A DNA stretch of 64,000 bases, from assembly GCF_002245535.1 (NCBI RefSeq), contig NZ_NKCN01000020.1:1-64000 (forward strand), read 5' to 3'. The notes under the pieces are model-generated. The model did no database searches. It was not told the origin of the DNA and saw only the letters and a program-made list of their open reading frames with translations. Source of the DNA: Mycobacterium lehmannii (GTDB lineage: Bacteria > Actinomycetota > Actinomycetes > Mycobacteriales > Mycobacteriaceae). Position numbers and translations under genes: made by a program. Positions 50,292 through 57,659 of the stretch are shown piece after piece (position 1 is the first letter of the stretch; each line of letters opens with the position of its first letter).

Positions 50292-51122
50292 CTACACCCA
50301 GTAGGCGACACGGCCGCGGTACTGCCGCATGGCGAACGCCGCGAAGGTCCAGCCGACCACGGTCAGCACGATCACCACCACCCAGTGGCGCAGTTCCTGG
50401 TCGGCGCCGAGCAGCGGGGCCCGCACGATGTCGAGATAGTGCAGCAGCGGATTGAGCTCGACGATCTTGGTGTACTGCTCGGCGCCCTGCTGTCGCAGGG
50501 TGGACTCGTTCCAGATGATCGGGGTCATGAAGAACAGCAACTGCACCAGGCTGACGAGCAGCGGGCTGATGTCGCGGTAGCGGGTGGCCAGGATGCCGAA
50601 GCACAACGCCACCCAGATGCAGTTGAGCACGATCAGACCCAGCGCCGGGATGACCGCCAGGTCCGTCCACTTCCACGGCTTGGGATAGATCATCGCGATG
50701 ATCACGAAGATGATCATGTTGTGGGCGAACAGGATCATCTGTCGCCACACCAACCGGTAGACGTGCACCGACAGCGGAGTCGGCAACTGTTTGATCAGAC
50801 CCTCGTTGGCGACGAACACGTCGGCGCCCTCCAGGATCGCCGCGTTGATCAGGTTCCACACGATCAGACCGAGGGTGACGTACGGAAGATGTTCGGACAG
50901 CTCGAGTTTGAACAGTTTCGAGTAGAGCAGCCCCATGGCGACAGCGGTGGCACCGGTGGCGATCGTGATCCAGAACGGGCCGAGAACCGAGCGGCGGTAG
51001 CGCTGTTTGATGTCCTGCCAGCCGAGGTGCAACCACAGTTCGTGCTTGCCGAAGCCGGCAACCAGGTCGCCCCAGGCCCGGCGCATGGTCTTCGACTGCG
51101 CAGCGGCATCGGTGAACGTCAC
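50292..51122 (-). CDS. wzm: ABC-2 type galactan exporter permease Wzm
   Basis: 276 aa (Rv3783 about 280). Six membrane helices of the ABC-2 polysaccharide exporter class; family blocks LWLHLGWQDIKQRYRRSVLGPFW, TLGLIVWNLINAAILEGADVF and RYRDISPLLVSLVQLLFFMTP. With Wzt it moves the lipid-linked galactan across the inner membrane. The GTG start at 51122 overlaps the glfT1 stop (GTGA). Placed in wzt-glfT1-wzm order, as in M. tuberculosis. Confidence 0.94.
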   Translation of the reverse strand: MTFTDAAAQSKTMRRAWGDLVAGFGKHELWLHLGWQDIKQRYRRSVLGPFWITIATGATAVAMGLLYSKLFKLELSEHLPYVTLGLIVWNLINAAILEGADVFVANEGLIKQLPTPLSVHVYRLVWRQMILFAHNMIIFVIIAMIYPKPWKWTDLAVIPALGLIVLNCIWVALCFGILATRYRDISPLLVSLVQLLFFMTPIIWNESTLRQQGAEQYTKIVELNPLLHYLDIVRAPLLGADQELRHWVVVIVLTVVGWTFAAFAMRQYRGRVAYWV

Positions 51123-52078
51123 GGCTGAAGCCTCCCGAACCTCTCCTTGCGGCCCATGCGCCGCAACCGAATCCACTCCATCAACCCGGCGGGGTCGCGG
51201 CGCGACACCAGGAAAAACCAACCGAAGCGCGCCCACTCCTGCAACTGCAGACGACGCAGCCCGGGCTGGGACAGCAGATATCCGCGGTTGCGGTAGGTAT
51301 AGAAGCGCTTGGCAGCGTTTTCCGGAAACTGCGTGTGCATTCGGCCGCCGAGGATCGGTTTGAACTCGTCACCGCCCTGCGGATGCAGGTACACCGCGTC
51401 GAGGCAGGTGCCGAACGGTAACCCGGAGCGCACCAGCCTGCGGTGTATTTCGGTCTCGTCGCCGCGCACGAACAGGCGCAGATCGGGCACGCCGGTCGCC
51501 TCCAGCGTCGACGCGGCGAACAGCGCACCGTTGAACAGTGATGCGATGCCCGGCAACAGTCCCCCGCAAGCGGGAGGTGCCCCCACTGAAGCGGACTCGG
51601 TGCGTAACTCGTCGACACGGCGACGCCACACCAGTCCGCGACGCAGGGGGAAGGCCAGCCGCCCGGGATCGTTCATGTCGCAGACCATCGGCGACACCTC
51701 GGCAAGTCCGTGGCGCGCGGCGCATGCGATCAGCGTGCCCAGCACCTCCGAGTCGGCCGGGCGGCCGTCGTCGTCGGCCAACCACACCCAGTCCGCGCCG
51801 AGCGCCAGAGCATGCAGCATGCCCAACGCGAAACCGCCCGCACCGCCCAGGTTCCGGCGTGATCCGAGATAGGTGGTGGGGATGGGTTGTCCGGCAACCA
51901 GTTCGGCGACGCGGTAATCGTCGTCGTTGTCGACGACGATCAGGTGGTCGGGCGCGCGGGTCTGGGCCGCCACCGACTCCAGTGACTTCGCCAGGTCGTC
52001 GGGACGACGATGGGTGACCACCACCGCGCAGATGACGGGGCTGGTCGGCTCCTCGGGCAAGCCCTCGTCGGCCGTCAT
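51119..52078 (-). CDS. glfT1: Galactofuranosyltransferase GlfT1
   Basis: 319 aa (Rv3782 about 304). GT2-family enzyme that adds the first two galactofuranose residues to decaprenyl-diphosphoryl-GlcNAc-rhamnose. GT-A features: ICAVVVTHRRPDDLAKSL, LIVVDNDDDYRVAEL, WVWLADDDGRPAD (metal motif) and FVRGDETEIHRRLV. Residues about 162-173 (SVGAPPACGG and flanks) form an insertion relative to the family, coded by a palindromic CCCGC-AA-GCGGG element. Overlaps wzt upstream by ATGA and wzm downstream by GTGA. Confidence 0.94.
   Translation of the reverse strand: MTADEGLPEEPTSPVICAVVVTHRRPDDLAKSLESVAAQTRAPDHLIVVDNDDDYRVAELVAGQPIPTTYLGSRRNLGGAGGFALGMLHALALGADWVWLADDDGRPADSEVLGTLIACAARHGLAEVSPMVCDMNDPGRLAFPLRRGLVWRRRVDELRTESASVGAPPACGGLLPGIASLFNGALFAASTLEATGVPDLRLFVRGDETEIHRRLVRSGLPFGTCLDAVYLHPQGGDEFKPILGGRMHTQFPENAAKRFYTYRNRGYLLSQPGLRRLQLQEWARFGWFFLVSRRDPAGLMEWIRLRRMGRKERFGRLQP
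51561..51586 (-). repeat. Palindromic element inserted in frame in glfT1
   Basis: The plus-strand sequence CCCCCGCAAGCGGGAGGTGC followed by CCCCAC contains a hairpin with CCCGC and GCGGG arms around AA, then a GGTGCCCCC block. It adds about ten codons (SVGAPPACGG) between LRTESA and LLPGIASLFN. The shape, a C/G palindrome plus C-run, is that of a small dispersed mycobacterial repeat. Copy number elsewhere could not be checked. Confidence 0.5.
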
Positions 52079-52866
52079 CCCTGGCGCGTCTCTTCGAGCA
52101 CTTCCCTGACATGCCGGGCGGCGTCCTCGCCCTCATAGGCCCGCACGACGTCCTCGATGCCGCCGGTCATCTTGATCGTGCCGTGGTCGATCCACATCGC
52201 GGTGTTGCACAGCCGGGCCAGAAACTCATTGGAGTGGCTGGCGAACACCAGGATCCCGGAGCGCGCGACGAGTTCGGCCAACCGGGTCTGCGCCTTCTTC
52301 AGGAACTCGGCGTCGACCGCGCCGATACCCTCGTCGAGCAGCAGGATCTCGGGGTCGATGCTGGTCACCACGCCCATCGCCAGACGCACGCGCATACCGG
52401 TGGAGTAGGTGCGCAACGGCATCGACAGGTAGTCCCCGAGCTCGGTGAACTCGGCGATCTCGTCGATCTTGGCCATCATCTGCTTGCGCGTCTGTCCCAG
52501 GAACAGGCCGCGGATGATGATGTTCTCGAAGCCGGAGATCTCCGGGTCCATCCCGACGCCGAGGTCGAACACCGGCGCCACCCGGCCGCTCACGGTCGCC
52601 ACCCCCCGGGTGGGCTCGTAGATACCCGACAGCAGGCGCAGCAGCGTCGACTTGCCCGCACCGTTGTGCCCCACCAGACCCACCCGGTCGCCGAGTTCCA
52701 GCGACATGGTGATGTCCCGCAGCGCCTCGATGACCACGACGTTGGAGTCGTTGCGCCCGATCGCGCCGCCGGCCTTACCGAGGAAGGCCTTCTTCAGCGA
52801 GCGTGACTTCGCATCGAAGATCGGGAACTCCACCCACGCGTTGCGGGTCTCGATATGTGGGACCAA
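52075..52866 (-). CDS. wzt: Galactan exporter ATP-binding subunit Wzt
   Basis: 263 aa (Rv3781 about 273). ABC ATPase that drives galactan export with Wzm. Walker A GLVGHNGAGKSTLLRLLSG, Q-loop FDLGVGMDPEISGFEN, signature region YSTGMRVRLAMGV, Walker B EILLLDEGIGAVD, and the switch His in FASHSNEFL. It lacks the long C-terminal carbohydrate-binding domain of O-antigen Wzt. The likely start is a TTG at 52866, nine bases after the pafE stop; no ATG or GTG fits in frame close by. The stop overlaps glfT1. Confidence 0.93.
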   Translation of the reverse strand: MVPHIETRNAWVEFPIFDAKSRSLKKAFLGKAGGAIGRNDSNVVVIEALRDITMSLELGDRVGLVGHNGAGKSTLLRLLSGIYEPTRGVATVSGRVAPVFDLGVGMDPEISGFENIIIRGLFLGQTRKQMMAKIDEIAEFTELGDYLSMPLRTYSTGMRVRLAMGVVTSIDPEILLLDEGIGAVDAEFLKKAQTRLAELVARSGILVFASHSNEFLARLCNTAMWIDHGTIKMTGGIEDVVRAYEGEDAARHVREVLEETRQG

Positions 52867-52875
52867 CGCATGCCC

Positions 52876-53382
52876 CTACAGGTACTGCCCGGTCCCCGGA
52901 TGCGACGGACCGCCGCCGCGTATCGCCACTCCCGGTGGCAGCGCGCCTTGGCCCCGCATCTGCTCCAGCTGCTGTCGCGCCGCCATCTGCTGGGCGAACA
53001 GCGCGGTCTGGATGCCGTGAAACAGGCCCTCCAGCCAGCCCACCAGCTGGGCCTGCGCGATGCGCAGCTCGGCGTCCGAGGGTACGGCCTCTTCGGTGAA
53101 CGGCAGCGTGAGCCGCTCGAGCTCGTCGCGCAACTCGGGGGCCAGGCCGTCCTCGAGTTCGGTGATGCTCGTGCGGTGGATCTCCCGGAGCCGATTGCGG
53201 CTGGCCTCGTCGAGCGGAGCTGCGCGCACCTCCTCGAGGAGCTGCTTGATCATGGTGCCGATCCGCATCACCTTCGCCGGTTGCTCGACGAGGTCGGTCA
53301 GCGACCTGCCGTCCTTTTCCTCGTCGGTCTCGGCTCCGGTGTCGGCTCCGCTGATGATCTCGATGTTGTCGTCGTCGGTCAT
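52876..53382 (-). CDS. pafE: Bacterial proteasome activator PafE/Bpa
   Basis: 168 aa (Rv3780 about 178). An ATP-independent ring-forming activator that opens the 20S proteasome gate and delivers unfolded proteins such as HspR. The N-terminus is acidic and disordered (TDDDNIEIISGADTGAETDEE), the core is a four-helix bundle (AKVMRIGTMIKQLLEEVR, ELEDGLAPELRDELERLTLP, AQLVGWLEGLFHGIQTALFA). The C-terminus is the proteasome-docking GQYL. The ATG at 53382 follows GGGAGT; a longer frame start is unlikely. First gene of the pafE-wzt-glfT1-wzm run. Confidence 0.94.
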   Translation of the reverse strand: MTDDDNIEIISGADTGAETDEEKDGRSLTDLVEQPAKVMRIGTMIKQLLEEVRAAPLDEASRNRLREIHRTSITELEDGLAPELRDELERLTLPFTEEAVPSDAELRIAQAQLVGWLEGLFHGIQTALFAQQMAARQQLEQMRGQGALPPGVAIRGGGPSHPGTGQYL

Positions 53383-53796
53383 ACTCCCTGCGTTCCCTCT
53401 AATCTCCACGGCATTCGTCGCGCAAGCCTCGCGTTGCCTTCGACCGCGAACCAACTAGCGACACTAGTCGGGTCGTGCGCGGGGCGGTCCCCACGCTGCG
53501 CACAGGCGAACCCCGGTCGGTGACCGCAAACCGGTCGCTCGAACAACTTCGGCAACTCAGCAAACGGCTTCACCGGCGGCCACCGTCGCGAATATGCAGG
53601 CAAGTTAACTCGACACGGCCTTCTGGCGGAGTGGCGGGCGTGAGCAGCAACGACAACGGGTTTAGCACTCCGAACGCCAAGGTCACTGGACTAGTATGGC
53701 TGCCCAGCAGACCCAGTCCGACATGGCGGGTCGGGCCGAGTATCGGCCAGAATCGTGTGGGTTCGCGAACTCACGGATGCTCGAAGGTGGGCTGGC
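53383..53796. other. Intergenic region between divergent pafE and the aminotransferase-like gene
   Basis: 414 bases without a supported gene. It contains both promoters and a short inverted element CTAGCGACACTAG near 53455-53467. In M. tuberculosis a large membrane-protein gene (Rv3779) lies between the equivalents of these two genes; nothing like it, nor a recognisable remnant, is visible here. Confidence 0.6.
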
Positions 53797-54993
53797 ATGG
53801 CATACGACGTCGCCCGGGTGCGCGGTTTGCACCCTTCTCTGGGCGACGGGTGGGTGCGTTTCGACGCCCAGCACGGCATGTTGTTGCCCGACACCGTCGG
53901 CCGCGCGGTGTCCACGGCGTTCCGCGGGTCGATGGCCACCCCGGTCGGTCCGCACCCCTCGGCGCAGCGCAGCGCCGCAGTGCTGGAGGCCGCCCGGCTG
54001 GCCGTGGCCGATCTGGTCAACGCCGATCCGCGCGGTGTGGTTCTGGGCGCCGACCGGGCGATCCTGCTGACCTCGCTGGCGGACGCGTCGTCGTCGCGTG
54101 TCGGCCTCGGCTACGAAGTGGTGGTCACCCGTCTGGATGACGAGGCGAACATCGCGCCATGGCTGCGCGCCGCGAATCGCTATGGCGCCAAGGTCAAGTG
54201 GGCAGAGGTCGACATCGAGACCGGCGAACTGCCCAGCTGGCAATGGGAGAGCCTGGTCACCAAGCCGACCCGCTTGGTCGCAATCACTTCTGCCTCTTCG
54301 ACTTTGGGTACCGTGACCGACCTGCGCGCGGTGACGAAACTGGCACACGATCAGGGCGCACTGGTGGTCGTCGACCACTCCGCGGCCGCGCCCTACCAGT
54401 TGATCGACATCGACGAGATCGACGCGGACGTGGTGGCGGTCAACGCATTGGCGTGGGGCGGTCCGCCCATCGGAGCCCTGGTCTTTCGCGATCCCTCGCT
54501 CATCGACTCCTTCGGTTCGGTATCGCTGGATCCGGACGCAAGCGGAGCGGCGCGGCTCGAAGTCGGCGCGCACCAGTTCGGTCTGCTGGCCGGAGTGGTG
54601 GCCAGCATCGAGTACCTTGCGTCCCTGGACGAGAACGCGCGCGGTACGCGCCGCGAACGCCTCGCGATCTCGATGCACTCCGCGAACGCCTATATGAGCC
54701 GGCTTTTCGACTATCTGCTGATCTCGCTGCGATCGCTGTCGACGGTGATGGTCATCGGTGCGCCCGAATCGCGAATCCCCGTGCTCAGTTTCGCGGTCAA
54801 CGGCGTGCCCGCCGAGCGGGTGGTTCAGCGCCTGGCCGACAACGGCATCCTGGCGATATCGAATGCGAGTTCGCGCGTGCTGGACGTCATCGGCGTCAAC
54901 GACATCGGCGGCGCGGTGACGGTCGGACTGGCGCACTACACGACCACCGCCGAGGTCGATCAGCTGGTGCGCGCGCTCGCTTCGCTGGGCTGA
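53797..54993 (+). CDS. Class V aminotransferase-fold protein lacking the expected PLP lysine (Rv3778c-type)
   Basis: 398 aa, the length I recall for Rv3778c. The fold of NifS/Csd-type enzymes is evident: PSAQRSAAVLEAARLAVADL, VTRLDDEANIAPWLRAA, ITSASSTLGTVTDL, and the cofactor-site Asp in LVVVDHSAAAPYQ. Where the family has the Schiff-base lysine (usually an SxHK motif before GPxGIG), this protein reads VNALAWGGPPIGALVF, with no Lys. It may be a non-PLP or non-catalytic family member. The ATG at 53797 follows GGTGGG. Divergent from pafE. Confidence 0.85.
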   Translation: MAYDVARVRGLHPSLGDGWVRFDAQHGMLLPDTVGRAVSTAFRGSMATPVGPHPSAQRSAAVLEAARLAVADLVNADPRGVVLGADRAILLTSLADASSSRVGLGYEVVVTRLDDEANIAPWLRAANRYGAKVKWAEVDIETGELPSWQWESLVTKPTRLVAITSASSTLGTVTDLRAVTKLAHDQGALVVVDHSAAAPYQLIDIDEIDADVVAVNALAWGGPPIGALVFRDPSLIDSFGSVSLDPDASGAARLEVGAHQFGLLAGVVASIEYLASLDENARGTRRERLAISMHSANAYMSRLFDYLLISLRSLSTVMVIGAPESRIPVLSFAVNGVPAERVVQRLADNGILAISNASSRVLDVIGVNDIGGAVTVGLAHYTTTAEVDQLVRALASLG

Positions 54994-55001
54994 CGGCCGC
55001 G

Positions 55002-55976
55002 CTAATCCGCTACGCGCAGAAGCACTTTCCCCGATACCTCGCCCGACTGCAGAAGCTCGTGCGCCGCCCCGGCTTCCTGCACCGGGTACTCCGCACCGAT
55101 GATCGGGCCCACCTCACCGCGTTCGATCATCGGCCACACGTTGGCCACCACCGCGGCGACGACGTCGCTCTTGCTCCCCTTGCCGCTCACCGGGCGCGCG
55201 CGAAGAGCGGTGGCGATGACGCCCGCGCGCTTGCCGAGCAGCTTGCCGATGTTGAGTTCGGCCTTCACACCGCCCTGCATCCCGATGATCACCACCCGAC
55301 CGTCGTTGGCGAGCGCATCGATGTTGCGGTCGAGGTAGGCCGCGCCCATGATGTCGAGGATCACGTCGGCGCCGCCCTCGGCCCTGACGCGTTCGACGAA
55401 GTCCTCGTCGCGGTAGTTGATCGTCACCTCGGCCCCGAGCTCGGCGCACAGGTCCAGCTTGTGGGCGGACCCGGCGGTTACCGCCACGCGGCAGCCGAGC
55501 GCGCGGGCCACCTGGATCGCGTGGGTGCCGATGCCGCTGGCACCCCCGTGTATGAGGACGAGCTGGCCCGCCGTCAAGCCCGCGGTCATCACCAGGTTCG
55601 ACCACACGGTGCAGGCCACCTCGGGTAAACCGGCAGCTTCGTGCAGCGGCACAGACTCCGGAACCGCCATCACCTGCCCGGCCGGCACAGCCACATACTC
55701 GGCGTAGCCCCCGCCCGCCAGCAACGCGCAGACCTGTTGTCCGGCCGTCCAATCGGAGGCCTTCTCGCCGACCGCCGCGACCGTTCCCGAGACTTCGAGG
55801 CCGAGGGTTTCGCTGGCGCCCGGCGGCGGCGGGTATTTGCCCACGGCCTGCAAAAGGTCGGCCCGATTGATGCCGGCAGAGGCGACCTTGATCAGAATTT
55901 CGCCCTCGTCCGGCGTGATGTCGGGAACCTCTTGCCAGGTCAATCGGCCCTCCGGGCCGGCGACGATTGCATGCAT
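55002..55976 (-). CDS. NADPH:quinone oxidoreductase, PIG3-like (Rv3777-type)
   Basis: 324 aa zinc-free medium-chain reductase. GROES-like N-lobe with GINRADLLQAVGKYPPPPGASETLGLEVSG; nucleotide-binding fold with LVLIHGGASGIGTHAIQVARALG near residue 145 and later VVIIGMQGGVKAEL. No zinc-binding cysteines. Likely NADPH-dependent reduction of quinones or similar electrophiles in the cytoplasm. The ATG at 55976 gives the family start MHAIVAGPEG. It lies divergent from a MarR gene, which may control it. Confidence 0.88.
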   Translation of the reverse strand: MHAIVAGPEGRLTWQEVPDITPDEGEILIKVASAGINRADLLQAVGKYPPPPGASETLGLEVSGTVAAVGEKASDWTAGQQVCALLAGGGYAEYVAVPAGQVMAVPESVPLHEAAGLPEVACTVWSNLVMTAGLTAGQLVLIHGGASGIGTHAIQVARALGCRVAVTAGSAHKLDLCAELGAEVTINYRDEDFVERVRAEGGADVILDIMGAAYLDRNIDALANDGRVVIIGMQGGVKAELNIGKLLGKRAGVIATALRARPVSGKGSKSDVVAAVVANVWPMIERGEVGPIIGAEYPVQEAGAAHELLQSGEVSGKVLLRVAD

Positions 55977-56054
55977 CCCGATAACGCTACTAGCCTGCGT
56001 CGACAGTCTCACGAATTAGTCGCCAGCAATGTGATGGCCGTTTACTATGGCCGC

Positions 56055-56567
56055 ATGGAGGGGATTATTGCGGGTCGTACCGCGGGGGATATGCCGGGGC
56101 TGGACATCGCGGAGCAGCGGTCCTGGCAAAATTTTTTGGATGCCGCGCTCCGGCTGTATGCGACCTTGAATCGGTCGCTGGTGGATAAGCATCATCTGAC
56201 GCTCAACGACGTCAGACTGCTCGACATCCTGGACAAGTCACCGACGGGATCGGCCCGCATGGGCGATCTCGCCGAGGGCTTGATGTCGTTGCCGAGCCGG
56301 GTCACCCGGCAGATCCGCCGCCTGGAGATGCAGGGCCTGGTTCGCCGGGGAGCCAGTCCCGACGACGGCCGTGGCGTGCTCGCCAGCATCACCGACGAGG
56401 GGCGGACCGCGGTACGCGACGCGATGGTCACCTACGGCGAGAGCGTGCGGGCGCACTTTCTCGACCGGCTGTCGCGGCCCCAGGTCGCGGCGATCGGTGA
56501 GAACTGCAGGCGGATCAGCGTCGGGCTCAAGAACGGGTCGATGAACGCCAAGCTCGGCCGCGTCTGA
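56055..56567 (+). CDS. MarR-family transcriptional regulator
   Basis: 170 aa winged-helix regulator. Dimer helices SWQNFLDAALRLYATLNRSLV precede the DNA-binding domain (MGDLAEGLMSLPSRVTRQIRRLEMQGLVRRG) and the wing SPDDGRGVLASITDEGR. The start is uncertain: ATG at 56055 (MEGIIAGR) or ATG at 56034 (MAVYYGR, 177 aa); neither has a clear Shine-Dalgarno. The 78-base gap to the divergent quinone reductase probably contains the operator; the string ATGGCCG occurs twice 14 bases apart at its end. Regulation of the reductase is inferred from arrangement. Confidence 0.85.
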   Translation: MEGIIAGRTAGDMPGLDIAEQRSWQNFLDAALRLYATLNRSLVDKHHLTLNDVRLLDILDKSPTGSARMGDLAEGLMSLPSRVTRQIRRLEMQGLVRRGASPDDGRGVLASITDEGRTAVRDAMVTYGESVRAHFLDRLSRPQVAAIGENCRRISVGLKNGSMNAKLGRV

Positions 56568-56615
56568 GGGGATTCGCCGTCGCGACGGTGTGAGCCGCCC
56601 CGTACTCTTGTCGGC

Positions 56616-56702
56616 GGTGGCGTGGCAGAGCGGCCTAATGCACTCGCCTTGAAAGCGAGAGACGGCTAACACCGTCCGGGGGTTCAAATCCCTCCGCCAC
56701 CG
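56616..56702 (+). tRNA. tRNA-Ser (anticodon UGA)
   Basis: Acceptor arms GGTGGCG and CGCCACC pair fully, with G as discriminator base. The anticodon stem is CTCGC/GCGAG around loop CTTGAAA, giving anticodon TGA. A long variable arm (AGACGGCTAACACCGTC) marks a serine tRNA, and the T-arm reads GGGGGTTCAAATCCCTC. The 3' CCA is not encoded. Confidence 0.95.
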
Positions 56703-56713
56703 CTGGTCTCACC

Positions 56714-57259
56714 TCAGCTTCGATTGGTCACTGCCGACTCGACCGTGCTGACCAGGGCGGCATCGACGCCCCATGGCTTGTCCACCCCGACACGCTCGTC
56801 GAGATCCCACAGGACGCACTTCTCGCCCGGCATCGCCACCATCGACCACGCGACGACGGTTCTGCGGAGCTGTTCGCCCGGCGGGTCGACAAGAGCATTC
56901 GGGGGCGCACCACCGTCGGGGTGGTGGTGTAGAAATCGGCCGTATGCATCCGTGCAGAACGTCGAATACCTTGCGGTGCAGAGGATCAGACCGTGCCATG
57001 CCTCGTCGACGGCGCGGGAGGGCATCCCGATCACCTGGTCGTCACGTAGCGCAGGCGCGCAACATCGCAGCCACTGCCGCAGACCGACCGCTATGAGCTC
57101 ACGCGGTTGCCACGGGCACGTCTTGAACACCGCCTCGGGCAACTCGAGCCGGGCGACGGCGGCATATAGCCGATCGGAGTCACTCCTGCGTGACCGCAGC
57201 ACAGAATCACTGTAGGCGCGGCGTGGGCCGTTGAACATAAGCGGTGGCCGGGCCGCCAC
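56714..57259 (-). CDS. GRDP-like (glycine-rich-domain-protein family) small protein
   Basis: About 181 aa, soluble, no signal peptide. The recognisable part is VDEAWHGLILCTARYSTFC around residue 85, matching the VDxxWHxHIL.T..Y..FC pattern of GRDP/DUF1399 proteins, whose function in bacteria is unknown. The C-terminus is unremarkable (CVLWDLDERVGVDKPWGVD). The start may be the GTG at 57259 or the ATG at 57238 (MFNGPRRAYSDS). It is divergent from the GGGC-repeat membrane protein, suggesting a functional pair. Confidence 0.7.
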   Translation of the reverse strand: MAARPPLMFNGPRRAYSDSVLRSRRSDSDRLYAAVARLELPEAVFKTCPWQPRELIAVGLRQWLRCCAPALRDDQVIGMPSRAVDEAWHGLILCTARYSTFCTDAYGRFLHHHPDGGAPPNALVDPPGEQLRRTVVAWSMVAMPGEKCVLWDLDERVGVDKPWGVDAALVSTVESAVTNRS

Positions 57260-57338
57260 TCTGGCGGATGGTGTTCCTCACCGAATCCACACCAAATCGA
57301 GAGCATCTCGGGGACCGGGCGCGGCGTAGCATCCCTCT

Positions 57339-57659
57339 ATGAGTACAGCGGTGGTAGTGATCACCGTCTCGTTGGTGGCGGTGATCCTCGTTGGCGCGGC
57401 GGTGATCTTGCTCGTAGCTAGTCGCGTCGGCCAGCGCCGCGCTGAGTCGGCGGGGGACCGATACCGCAGGGAGATGGGGGATCTCCACAGTCTGCGCAAC
57501 AGGCGGATGACAAAGGCGCAACGGCGTCGAAAGCGTTGGGCGGCGGGAACTGCGGCGGCAGCCGGTCTCGGCTACACCGACTCCGGTGGCGGCTGGGACG
57601 GCGGAGGTTGCGGTGGCGGCGGCTGTGGCGGTGGAGGTTGTGGCGGCGGCGGAGCTTAG
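57339..57659 (+). CDS. Small membrane protein with C-terminal GGGC repeats
   Basis: 106 aa. Residues 4-27 are one membrane helix (VVVITVSLVAVILVGAAVILLV); then a basic, helical segment (RRMTKAQRRRKRWAAG) and a tail of Gly/Cys repeats (WDGGGCGGGGCGGGGCGGGG) with three cysteines evenly spaced by four glycines. Comparable Gly/Cys tails occur on TIGR04222-type actinobacterial membrane proteins of unknown function. The regular Cys spacing suggests metal binding, disulfides or modification. The stop overlaps the convergent MocR gene by 4 bases. Confidence 0.75.
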   Translation: MSTAVVVITVSLVAVILVGAAVILLVASRVGQRRAESAGDRYRREMGDLHSLRNRRMTKAQRRRKRWAAGTAAAAGLGYTDSGGGWDGGGCGGGGCGGGGCGGGGA

